In this document: one piece after another, positions 56,004 to 64,000 of the stretch
How the letters are laid out: each line of letters starts with the position of its first letter
Numbering within the stretch: the first letter of the stretch is position 1
NCBI RefSeq assembly: GCF_002940945.1
Contig: NZ_PNFV01000001.1
Location: 124,001 to 188,000, forward strand
Length of the DNA: 64,000 nucleotides
Source of the DNA: Limosilactobacillus pontis
GTDB lineage: Bacteria; Bacillota; Bacilli; Lactobacillales; Lactobacillaceae
Direction: 5' to 3'
Position numbers and translations under genes: made by a program
The notes under the pieces: generated by a model
What the model saw: the letters and a program-made list of their open reading frames with translations, nothing else
Told to the model about the DNA's origin: nothing
Database searches by the model: none

Positions 56004-57836
56004 TTAATTCTTCCGCCGCAGTTCATCGCGGGCCGCCTCCGCATCGGCATGGGCGCCAGTAAAGAGAATGTGGTCACCCAGTTCAAGGATTGTGTCCCCG
56101 TGTGGCGCGATCGGTTTATGCTTGCGGTAGATCCGGCTGACCGTGATCTTATCGATAAACGGCAACGTATGAAGTTCCTGGCCGGCATAGCGCTGGTTAC
56201 GAATGGTGGCTTCAAACAGGCCAGCTTCGGTATCGGTCAACAGGTCGATGATCGACGGGCTCTCGATCATTGACCGCAGGACACTGGTCTCGACGTTGAA
56301 GGAGTTGAAGATCTCAACCCCAGCCTGCTTTAAACTGGAGATCCGCCGCTGGTCGGCATTCGGGCTCTCCTGGCTAGCAATCACCCGGCCAACCCCGTGT
56401 TTCTTCGCCAACAGGGCCAGGCTGGCGTTCTTCCGGTCATTCAGGAAGGCCGCCACCAGGATATCAGTATCGAAGTAGTCGCCCTGATCCAGGGTTGTCT
56501 CATCGACCTTATCCAGGTAGGACAGATCACGGACCTCGGAGTTATAGGTCTTGTAGTTTTCCTCGCTGTCAGTCACCATCCGGATCACGTACCAGTTCTT
56601 AGAGAGCTGTTGAGTGATCGGCACTGTGACCGTGTTCGTCCCCAGGATCACGACCCGCTGCTTGATCAGGTCGGCCTTTTCCAGCTTGTAGGTCGAATTA
56701 AAGACGATCGGGCCGATGATGCAGACAATCACCGCCGCCAGCACGAAGGCGTCGGATTGGGTGCTGGTAATGGCGTGGAGGTTGCGGGCCACCTGAAGGG
56801 ACGGCAGGACCAGGGTGATTGTCGTCACAGTCAGGAAGCTGCCGGCAAACGCGTTCCGTTTGGCAAAGCGCCGCGAAAAGATCAGCATCGTTGGTAGCTT
56901 GGCCAGGATGAAACAAGCCACCAGAATTGGAATCAGCGCCAGGGCCCGCGGGTTGGCGAAGAGCTGGCGGATGTTGAGCTTAACCCCGGTCATGATGAAG
57001 AAGAACGGAATCAAAAAGCCATAACCGATCGAAGTTAACTTCTCCTGGGTGGCCTCGCTGGGCTCGAGCAGTTTCATAACCATCCCCGCCAGAAAGGCCC
57101 CGAGAATATTCTCGGCTCCGACCTGCTCGGCAATGGTCACCAGGATAAAGATCAGGAAGAAGGCCAGCCGGATATCCAGCTGGGTCGTCGCCTTGGAGAT
57201 CTTGTTAAACCAAGCGTATGGCTGCTTAAACCGCCGCAAGAGGAGGATCGCCGCCAGGAAAAGGAGGACGATCAACCAGAGCTGACTAGCGTTCCCCCCA
57301 TTGAGCGAGGCGTAGATCGTCAGGGCCAGCATCGGGACGACCTCCCCGAGGACCGCCGTCAGCAGGATCGTCTGTCCCGCCGGCCGGCCGAGGATTTCCT
57401 TCTCCTTGAGGGTCGCAATCACGACGCCCAGAGCAACGGTCGAGAAGAGGATCGTCGCCAGAAAGACGTCGTGAAAGAGGCCCACCTGGTTGAGGATAAT
57501 CCCCAGGATGGCCGCACTGACAACAACCAGGCCGAACGCCCGCATTGCCAGGTTAACCGGCGACTTCGGGTTGGGGGCCGCACCCGGCTGCTTCTTGAAG
57601 AGGTCAAAGTTGATTTCCATCCCCGACAAGAACATCAGCATCATGACCCCTAGCGTTGACATCAGGCTAAGCGCTTCGGTGGTCGTCACAACGCCGAAAA
57701 GGCTCTTGCCGAGAATGATCCCAGTCACGATCTCGGCTACGGCCGTTGGGACGCTGGAAATGTTGAAACGGGCCATCACCAGCGGAATCAGCAGGGCCGC
57801 AACCATCACAATCAGAATTGAGAGTTGTTCCATCAC
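56004..57836 (-). CDS. CPA2 cation:proton antiporter with RCK domain
   Basis: A 610-residue transporter: about 12 membrane helices in residues 1-390 (VPTAVAEIVTGIILGKSLFGV; GAENILGAFLAGMVMKLL), then a TrkA-N/RCK domain (KQRVVILGTNTVTVPITQQL, DLSYLDKVDETTL) and a TrkA-C domain (LHTLPFIDKITVSRIYRKHKPIAPHGDTILELGDHILFTG). Kef/NapA-type members export K+ or Na+ in exchange for protons, controlled by nucleotide or ligand binding at RCK. Confidence 0.9.
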   Translation of the reverse strand: MMEQLSILIVMVAALLIPLVMARFNISSVPTAVAEIVTGIILGKSLFGVVTTTEALSLMSTLGVMMLMFLSGMEINFDLFKKQPGAAPNPKSPVNLAMRAFGLVVVSAAILGIILNQVGLFHDVFLATILFSTVALGVVIATLKEKEILGRPAGQTILLTAVLGEVVPMLALTIYASLNGGNASQLWLIVLLFLAAILLLRRFKQPYAWFNKISKATTQLDIRLAFFLIFILVTIAEQVGAENILGAFLAGMVMKLLEPSEATQEKLTSIGYGFLIPFFFIMTGVKLNIRQLFANPRALALIPILVACFILAKLPTMLIFSRRFAKRNAFAGSFLTVTTITLVLPSLQVARNLHAITSTQSDAFVLAAVIVCIIGPIVFNSTYKLEKADLIKQRVVILGTNTVTVPITQQLSKNWYVIRMVTDSEENYKTYNSEVRDLSYLDKVDETTLDQGDYFDTDILVAAFLNDRKNASLALLAKKHGVGRVIASQESPNADQRRISSLKQAGVEIFNSFNVETSVLRSMIESPSIIDLLTDTEAGLFEATIRNQRYAGQELHTLPFIDKITVSRIYRKHKPIAPHGDTILELGDHILFTGAHADAEAARDELRRKN

Positions 57837-58007
57837 GTTCGCTTCCTATCATCAGAAATTATCTTTCCTATTATATACCATGCGTTTCACCTTGAAAATT
57901 GGTTAGTTTTCGGCTAAACTGTGGTAGCATCGTAATCCTTAAACGAAAGCGTTATAATTTAATTATGTAAACGTTACCAAATATATTTTTTAGAGGAGTC
58001 CTTTATT

Positions 58008-59411
58008 ATGGCTAATAAATTATCAGCTTGTACCAGTATTTTGATCGGTAAAGGTGCCAGCATTGATGGAACAATCATGATCGGCCGCAACGAAGATGCC
58101 AAGGCGGCCTGGCCAAAGCACATGATCGTTCACCAGCACGGTGAGATGCCAACTCACTTTGTCTCCAAGGAGACCAAACTGGAGCTCGACCTGCCCGGCG
58201 ACAGTGCCCGTTACACCGCTACGCCGGAATGGACCGACAAGGACGGGGTCTTTGAGGAAGACGGGATCAACGAGTATGACGTGGCGATGAGTGCCACCGA
58301 GAGTGCCTACTCCAACAGCCTGGTCCTCGGTTATGATCCACTGGTCAAGCATGGTTTAAACGAAGAAGCCATGATCACGGTCGTCCTCCCCTATGTCAAG
58401 ACCGCGCGCGAAGGGGTGCAACGGCTCGGTAACCTGATCGCTAAGTACGGGACCGGTGAGACCAACGGGGTCCTCTTCGCCGATAACGACGAGGCCTGGT
58501 ACTTTGAATCCGGGGCCGGCCACTATTGGGTTGCCCAGCGGATTCCTGATGACTCCTACGCCGTGGTTGCCAACCAGCTGGCCATCCAGGAGATCGACTT
58601 CACTGACAGCGATAACTTCATGTTCCATCCCGGCATTCAAGAATTCGTCGACCAACACCACCTCAACCCGGACCCGACGACCTTCAACTTCCGCAAGATC
58701 TTCGGTACCGCTGACCGGTCAGACGCTGTTTACAGTGAGCCCCGGGTTTGGATTGGTCACCAGATGTTCAGCCCTAAACAGGCCACGAACGAGACACCGG
58801 AATCAACCGAACTGCCATTCTTGATGAAGCCGGACCATAAGCTTTCGATCTTCGATGCCCAGCACTACTTGAGCAACCACTACGAAGGCACCGAATTCGA
58901 CCCGATCGGCACCGGCAAGTTTGGCCATAAGTACCGGCCAATCAGCCTGGCCAAGACCCAGGAATCTCACATTCTGCAGACAAACCGGCCGGGTGCCAAC
59001 ATCCACTGGCTGGCCATGGGGGTTGCCGCCGAGAGTACCTATGTTCCATTCTTCAACGGGATCAGCGATGTACCGGCACCTTACAAGCGCGGCAAACTTC
59101 CTGCTCAGCTGAATTCTGCCTACTGGGTATTCAAGCACGCCAGCGTCCTGGTCGACAGCCACTTGCATGACTTTCTGCCCCTGTTACGGGAGGTGCAGAA
59201 AGAGCGTAACAGCGCGGCCATCGAGATGATCGCCAAGACCGACAAGGAGATCAAGACGATGACGGGTGACAGCCGGGAATCCTTCCTGACGATGCAGAGT
59301 AATGGTTACGCCATCGATACCCTCAACGCCTACAAGAAGCTGGCGCTGGAGCTAATCACCAAGATGACTGAATATTGCGAACTAAACTTTAAGACTGACG
59401 AAAACCTATAA
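58008..59411 (+). CDS. pepD: Dipeptidase, family C69 (PepD)
   Basis: A 467-residue Ntn-type dipeptidase. The nucleophile cysteine is near the N-terminus (SACTSILIGKGAS, C8), followed by GRNEDA, NGVLFADNDEAWYFE and HRGAN-like RPGANIHWLA. It hydrolyses dipeptides in the cytosol. GAGGAG lies 9 bases before the ATG. Well conserved in lactobacilli. Confidence 0.92.
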   Translation: MANKLSACTSILIGKGASIDGTIMIGRNEDAKAAWPKHMIVHQHGEMPTHFVSKETKLELDLPGDSARYTATPEWTDKDGVFEEDGINEYDVAMSATESAYSNSLVLGYDPLVKHGLNEEAMITVVLPYVKTAREGVQRLGNLIAKYGTGETNGVLFADNDEAWYFESGAGHYWVAQRIPDDSYAVVANQLAIQEIDFTDSDNFMFHPGIQEFVDQHHLNPDPTTFNFRKIFGTADRSDAVYSEPRVWIGHQMFSPKQATNETPESTELPFLMKPDHKLSIFDAQHYLSNHYEGTEFDPIGTGKFGHKYRPISLAKTQESHILQTNRPGANIHWLAMGVAAESTYVPFFNGISDVPAPYKRGKLPAQLNSAYWVFKHASVLVDSHLHDFLPLLREVQKERNSAAIEMIAKTDKEIKTMTGDSRESFLTMQSNGYAIDTLNAYKKLALELITKMTEYCELNFKTDENL

Positions 59412-59421
59412 TTAAGATAAC

Positions 59422-59462
59422 GAATTCCCGACGAGCGTCCAGCTGGCCGGGAATTTTTTAAT
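59422..59462 (+). terminator. Terminator of pepD
   Basis: AATTCCCG and CGGGAATT enclose a loop, followed by TTTTTTA, 10 bases after the stop codon. Confidence 0.75.
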
Positions 59463-59463
59463 A

Positions 59464-59498
59464 CAAAAAAGGCACCAGTCAAATTGACTGATACCTTC
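59464..59498 (-). terminator. Terminator of the adhesin gene
   Basis: On the minus strand AAGGTATCAGTCAA pairs with TTGACTGGTGCCTT and is followed by TTTT, 9 bases after the adhesin stop. Confidence 0.8.
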
Positions 59499-59506
59499 TA
59501 TTCGTA

Positions 59507-62500
59507 TTAATGCAGTTTTACAACATCGAACGTCAGACTCAGTAGAACAAGGCCAAGAACCATGAGGGCAAGGCCGTTGTGGTTACCGGTTTGTGGCAAC
59601 TGCGGCTGACCCTGAACCGCTGGCTGACTCGTCTTAACTGGCTGTACAGGCATCGGCTGCTGAACTGGTTGAACCGGCTCAGGTGTCGGTGTGACAGGTG
59701 TATTATCAGGCGTGTCGACCGGCGTTAGTGTGTCTGGCGTGTTATCAGGTGTGTTGCCTGGTGTCGGCGTATCCGGTGTGTTATCAGGCGTTGGTGTGTC
59801 TGGCGTGTTATCAGGCGTATTGTCTGGCGTTGGCACATTCGGTGTACGTTTTGGTGTGTCACCTGGTGTTTTCGGCTGATGCGTGTTGGTTACCGTGAAG
59901 GTCGTACCGTTTTGGCTGACCATACTCTGGTAACCTGCTGGAACTTTAGCCTCAACAATCGTGTACGTTACCTGCTTACCGTTCTGGTAAACTGGCAGGT
60001 TAGCCCAGGTGGCGGTCCAATTATCATTAGCAGTCAAGGTAGCAGTTTGAACTACCTTGCCGTTAGCCAACAAGTTAACTGTGACACTTGCCGGACGGAT
60101 ACCGTCCTGGTTATTAGCATCATTCCAGGCCTTCTTAACTGTTACAGTGGTCGTAGCTGGTGTGTGGCTGTTAGTGATCACGTCACCAGCAACTGTACTT
60201 TGGTAACCAGCCGGAACGGTGGCCTCAGCAACTGTGTACGTTACCTGCTTGCCATTTTGGTAAACTGGCAAGTCGGTCCAAGTCATCATCCAGTTATCAG
60301 CAGCATCCAAAACAGCCGTCTTGGTAACCTTGCCGTTAGCCAACAGGTTAGTCGTGACACTTGCCGGACGAATACCGTCCTGATCATTGGCGTCTTTCCA
60401 GATCTTCTTAACCGTTACAGCGGTCGTGACCGGCATGTGGCTGTTGGTGATCGTGTCACCAACAACCGTGCTCGTGTAGCCAGCTGGAACACTGGCCTCA
60501 GCAACTGTGTACGTTACCTGCTTACCGTTCTGGTAAACTGGCAGGTTCTTCCAGGTGGCGGTCCAATCGTTAGCCGCAGTCAAAGTAGCTGTTTGCATAA
60601 CCTTGCCATTAGCCAACAAGTTAGCCGTAACACTTGATGGACGAATGCCGTCCTGGTTATTAGCGTCATTCCAAGCCTTCTTAACCGTTACAGTGGTCGT
60701 AGCTGGCGTGTGGTTGTTGGTGATCACATCACCATCAACTGTACTTTGGTAACCAGCCGGAACGTTGGCCTCGGCAACTGTGTACATTACCTGCTTACCA
60801 TTTTGGTAAACTGGTAAGTCAGTCCAAGTCATGGTCCAATCGTTGGTGGCGTTCAAGGTAGCCGTTTTGACAACCTGACCATCAGCTAACAAGTTAGCCG
60901 TGACACTAGTTGGACGAATACCATCTTGGTTATTGGCATCATTCCAAACCTTCTTAACTGTAACCGAAGTCGTGGCCGGTGTATGACTATTAGTGATCGT
61001 GTCACCAGCAACCATGCTTTGGTAGCCAGCTGGAACCTTGGCCTCAGCAACCGTATACGTTACCCGCTTACCGTTTTGATAAACTGGCAGGTTCGTCCAG
61101 GTGGCGGTCCAATCGTTAGCCGCAGTTAAGGTAGCTGTTTGAATAATTTTACCATTAGTCAGTAAATTAGCCGTGATGCTTGATGGACGGATACCATCCT
61201 GGTCATTTGTGTCTTCCCAGACTTTCTTGACCATGACCGAAGTCGTCGCCGGTGTATGACTATTAGTAATCGTATCACCATCAACCGTGCTCGTGTAGCC
61301 TGCTGGAATGTTAACCTCAGCAACCGTGTACGTTACCTGCTTACCGTTCTGGTAAACTGGCAGGTTAGCCCAGGTGGCGGTCCAATTGTTGGCTGCAGTC
61401 AAGGTAGCGGTTTGAGCAACCTTGCCATTAGCTAACAAGTTAGCCGTGACACTTGACGGACGGATACCGTCCTGGTTGTTAGCGTCATTCCAAACCTTCT
61501 TAACTGTAACCAAAGTCGTGGCCGGCGTGTGGCTGTTGGTGATTGTATCACCGTCAACTACACTCTGATAACCTGCTGGAACCTTGGCCTCAGCAACCGT
61601 GTACGTTACCTGCTTACCGTTCTGGTAAACTGGCAGGTTAGCCCAGGTAGCGACCCAATTATTGGCTGCAGTCAAGGTAGCGGTTTGAGCAACCTTGCCA
61701 TTAGCTAACAAGTTAGCCGTGACACTTGACGGACGGATACCATCTTGGTTGCTGGCATCATCCCAGACCTTTTTTACTGTAACAGCAGTCGTGACTGGAA
61801 CATGGCGATTGGTGATTGTGTCACCGTCTACCATACTCGTGTAGCCAGTTGGAACGTTGGCTTCAGCGACCGTGTAAACTACCTGCTTACCACTTTGGTA
61901 AACCGGTAAGTCGTTCCAAGTCGTCATCCACTTATTAGCAGCATTCAAGGTAGCCGTCTGAATAACCTCACCATCGGCCAGTAAATTAGCCGTAACGTTT
62001 GAAGGGCGAATACCATCTTGGTTATTGGCATCATCCCAGGCCTTTTTAACTATAACCGAAGTTGTGGCCGGTGTGTGGCTGTTGGTGATCGTGTCACCAG
62101 CAACCGTGCTCGTGTAGCCTGCTGGAATGTTAACCTCAGCGACCGTGTATACCACCCGCTTACCGTTTTGGTAAACTGGCAAATTGGTCCAAGTCATCAT
62201 CCAGTTATCAGCAGCATCCAAAACAGCCGTCTTGGTAACCTTGCCGTTAGCCAACAGGTTAGCCGTGACACTTGCCGGACGAATACCGTCCTGATCATTG
62301 GCGTCTTTCCAGATCTTCTTAACCGTTACAGCGGTAGTGGTTGGCGTGTGGCTGTTAGTAATCGTGTCACCAGCAACTGTACTTTGGTAACCGGCCGGAA
62401 CGTTGGCCTCAGCGATCGCGTACGTTACCCGCTTACCATTCTGGTAAACCGGCAGATCGGTCCAAGTCCTGGTCCAATCGTTGGCGGCGTTCAAGATTGC

Positions 62501-64000
62501 TGTCTTGACAACCTGACCATTAGCTAACAAGTTAGCCGTGACACTTGTTGGACGAATACCGTCCTGGTTGTTGGCATCATTCCAAACCTTCTTAACTGTA
62601 ATCGAAGTCGTGGCTGGCGTGTGGCTGTTGGTGATCGTGTCACCAGCAACTGTACTCGTGTAGCCAGCTGGAACATCGGCTTCTTGCCAAGAATAAACAA
62701 TGTCTTGACCATTAGCCTTCTTTGGCAAGTCGGCAACCGTCGCCGTCCAACCGTTGGCCGCATTCAATACCAGCTTCTGCACTTGTTTGCCATTAGCCAA
62801 TAGGTTGACCGTAATGTCGACAGGCCGTATGCCATCCTGATTATCATTGTCTTGCCAGATCTTTTTGGCCGTAACGGCCGTCGTTGCTGGTGTATGACTG
62901 TTGGTGATCGTGTCACCAGCAACCACACTCTGGTAACCTGCTGGAACGTTAGCCTCTCGCCAAGTGTAAACAATGTCTTGACCATTAGCCTTCTTTGGCA
63001 GATCGTAAACTGTCGCTGTCCAATCATGAGCAGCACTCAGCGCCAGAGTCCGCACCTGTTTACCATTAGCAAACAAGTTGACCGTGATATTAGCTGGTCG
63101 CAAACCATCTTGATCATCATCGTCGCTCCACTGCTTAGTAACTGTTTTATCAATAGTCGCTGGCATGTGCGCGTTGGTAATCGTCAGGTTCGATTGGTCG
63201 TAGCTGGCCGCGTAACCAGTTGGCACAACCTCTTCAACCGTGTAAGCAATGGTCTTGCCTTTGGCGTACTTATTCAGTTTCGTCCAAGTATGAGTCCAGT
63301 CATGATCACTAGCGGTCAATGTGACCGTATCAACCACTTGCCCATCAGCTAGTAGCTTAACCTGAATAATATCGGGCCGTAATCCATCCTGGTCATTACC
63401 ATCAGCCCAAACCTTCTTGACTGTCTTTTCGACCGTCGCTGGCGTGTGCGTGTTGATAATTGTCAGGTTCGATTGATCGTAGCTGGCCGTGTAACCAGTT
63501 GGTACAACCTCTTCGACCGTGTAGGCGATAAGCTTCCCATTCTGGTACTTCGGCAAGCTCTTCCAAGTGTATTGCCAATTGGTATCAGCAGATAGCTCAA
63601 CCGTCCTTACAACAGTTTGCCCGTTCATCAGGTTGACTGTGACTTTTCCAGGACGTTTGCCATCCTGGTTGTTGTCATCGTTCCAAACCTTCTTAACCGT
63701 AGCTGAAGTCGTAGCAGGAACGTGAGTATTGGTAATTACCCAGTTGCCAGAGCCATCCTTTGTGTAAGCAACCGTGTAACCATTCAAAGGATTAATTTCT
63801 TCTACTGAATAAGTTACTTGCTTACCGTTCTGGTAAACCGGTAAGTTATCCCAGGTGACGCTCCAGTTATTGTCAGCACTTAAGGTAGCTGTCTTAGTAA
63901 CTGTCTCGTTGGCCAGTAGATTAACCTTCACACTCGTTGGCCGAATACCATCTTGGTTATCGGTGTCATCCCAGACCTTCTTAACCGTTACAGCGGTCAT
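59507..64000 (-). CDS. Cna-B repeat, LPQTG-anchored surface adhesin (N-terminus outside window)
   Basis: The visible 1497 residues are the C-terminal part of a wall-anchored protein; the N-terminus continues beyond the right edge. Fifteen Cna-B-type repeats of about 90 residues (each starting VxVKKVWxDxxxQDGxRP and ending xITNSHTPATT) fill most of it. The lysine near each repeat start and the Asn near its end are the pattern for internal isopeptide bonds. A Pro/Thr/Asp-rich wall-spanning stretch (PDNTPDNTPDTPTPD units), then LPQTG, a hydrophobic helix and a short positive tail (VVKLH) give a sortase signal. Probable role: adhesion to mucus or host matrix. Some repeats are near-identical, as from recent duplication. 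Confidence 0.9.
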   Translation of the reverse strand: MTAVTVKKVWDDTDNQDGIRPTSVKVNLLANETVTKTATLSADNNWSVTWDNLPVYQNGKQVTYSVEEINPLNGYTVAYTKDGSGNWVITNTHVPATTSATVKKVWNDDNNQDGKRPGKVTVNLMNGQTVVRTVELSADTNWQYTWKSLPKYQNGKLIAYTVEEVVPTGYTASYDQSNLTIINTHTPATVEKTVKKVWADGNDQDGLRPDIIQVKLLADGQVVDTVTLTASDHDWTHTWTKLNKYAKGKTIAYTVEEVVPTGYAASYDQSNLTITNAHMPATIDKTVTKQWSDDDDQDGLRPANITVNLFANGKQVRTLALSAAHDWTATVYDLPKKANGQDIVYTWREANVPAGYQSVVAGDTITNSHTPATTAVTAKKIWQDNDNQDGIRPVDITVNLLANGKQVQKLVLNAANGWTATVADLPKKANGQDIVYSWQEADVPAGYTSTVAGDTITNSHTPATTSITVKKVWNDANNQDGIRPTSVTANLLANGQVVKTAILNAANDWTRTWTDLPVYQNGKRVTYAIAEANVPAGYQSTVAGDTITNSHTPTTTAVTVKKIWKDANDQDGIRPASVTANLLANGKVTKTAVLDAADNWMMTWTNLPVYQNGKRVVYTVAEVNIPAGYTSTVAGDTITNSHTPATTSVIVKKAWDDANNQDGIRPSNVTANLLADGEVIQTATLNAANKWMTTWNDLPVYQSGKQVVYTVAEANVPTGYTSMVDGDTITNRHVPVTTAVTVKKVWDDASNQDGIRPSSVTANLLANGKVAQTATLTAANNWVATWANLPVYQNGKQVTYTVAEAKVPAGYQSVVDGDTITNSHTPATTLVTVKKVWNDANNQDGIRPSSVTANLLANGKVAQTATLTAANNWTATWANLPVYQNGKQVTYTVAEVNIPAGYTSTVDGDTITNSHTPATTSVMVKKVWEDTNDQDGIRPSSITANLLTNGKIIQTATLTAANDWTATWTNLPVYQNGKRVTYTVAEAKVPAGYQSMVAGDTITNSHTPATTSVTVKKVWNDANNQDGIRPTSVTANLLADGQVVKTATLNATNDWTMTWTDLPVYQNGKQVMYTVAEANVPAGYQSTVDGDVITNNHTPATTTVTVKKAWNDANNQDGIRPSSVTANLLANGKVMQTATLTAANDWTATWKNLPVYQNGKQVTYTVAEASVPAGYTSTVVGDTITNSHMPVTTAVTVKKIWKDANDQDGIRPASVTTNLLANGKVTKTAVLDAADNWMMTWTDLPVYQNGKQVTYTVAEATVPAGYQSTVAGDVITNSHTPATTTVTVKKAWNDANNQDGIRPASVTVNLLANGKVVQTATLTANDNWTATWANLPVYQNGKQVTYTIVEAKVPAGYQSMVSQNGTTFTVTNTHQPKTPGDTPKRTPNVPTPDNTPDNTPDTPTPDNTPDTPTPGNTPDNTPDTLTPVDTPDNTPVTPTPEPVQPVQQPMPVQPVKTSQPAVQGQPQLPQTGNHNGLALMVLGLVLLSLTFDVVKLH
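59890..63970 (-). repeat. About 15 tandem Cna-B coding repeats, period near 270 bp
   Basis: The DNA repeats about every 270 bp with recurring blocks (for example GTTTACCAGAACGGTAAGCA-type). The repeats closest to the right edge diverge more; those between about 60000 and 62300 are the most alike, a likely hot spot for copy-number change. Confidence 0.85.

Noticed and set aside
59691..59898. Repeated GVSGVLSGV-type frames on the plus strand in the adhesin wall-spanning region.
   Set aside because: They mirror the Pro/Thr/Asp repeats of the adhesin on the other strand.

Overview
The window looks like chromosomal DNA of a heterofermentative lactic acid bacterium, most likely a Limosilactobacillus (L. 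fermentum/L. mucosae-like). The grounds are AGGAGG-type ribosome binding sites, a T-box leader, an LPQTG sortase-anchored adhesin, a C69 dipeptidase, a Lactobacillales-type exopolysaccharide (EPS) locus, and a GC-rich core (about 50% or more by eye) broken by AT-rich islands. The genus is an inference from style and families, not a proven identification. No rRNA, tRNA or CRISPR array was seen.

Layout. 1-5.6 kb: a voltage-gated-type K+ channel, a YfhO-family membrane protein, and a T-box-controlled metQ-like/msrA pair. 5.7-7.6 kb: a two-gene RloB plus AAA ATPase abortive-infection-type module whose RloB gene is frameshifted. 7.8-8.5 kb: a cupin protein and a 35-residue membrane peptide. 8.6-17.5 kb: a five-gene minus-strand island with a RecD/PIF1-like protein lacking nearly all helicase motifs, a helical-repeat/cold-shock-like protein, DarT, a DarG-type macrodomain protein and a NERD nuclease. 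I regard this as the most likely undescribed system. 17.8-20 kb: an AAA ATPase and a phage-type GH25 lysin. 20.1-20.6 kb: a small type I toxin-antitoxin-like module. 20.7-26.8 kb: an orphan Panacea antitoxin, a yegTUVW-like nucleoside/ADP-ribose operon, a RelB/DinJ antitoxin with a broken YafQ, and a solitary HicB. 27-30 kb: a decayed dTDP-rhamnose cassette. 30.4-32.2 kb: two unidentified AT-rich genes. 32.7-46.2 kb: an EPS operon read right to left from an LCP protein to UDP-galactopyranose mutase, with an AT-rich glycosyltransferase core and a frameshifted priming transferase. 46.5-50 kb: an HxlR-type regulator, a frameshifted ComK-like gene divergent from a ComX/SigH-like sigma factor, and a HAD protein lacking all its catalytic residues. 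50-51.8 kb: glpK and a tautomerase. 51.9-54.1 kb: an Rpn-type nuclease gene split by a TnpB-only IS200/IS605 element. 54.2-55.9 kb: three more copies of the type I module, the last ending in an IS30 remnant. 56-59.4 kb: a CPA2 antiporter and dipeptidase PepD. 59.5 kb to the end: the C-terminal part of a Cna-B repeat adhesin.

How it fits together. The window has a stable housekeeping frame and several accessory blocks: mobile-element defence and conflict (RloAB-like, DarTG island, antitoxins, type I modules, TnpB) and cell-surface variation (EPS, rhamnose, adhesin). Several genes carry single-base frameshifts (rloB, rfbD, the priming transferase, comK-like). These are either real decay or sequencing errors. 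The rfbA-rfbC deletion and the IS insertion in rpn cannot be explained as single-base errors.
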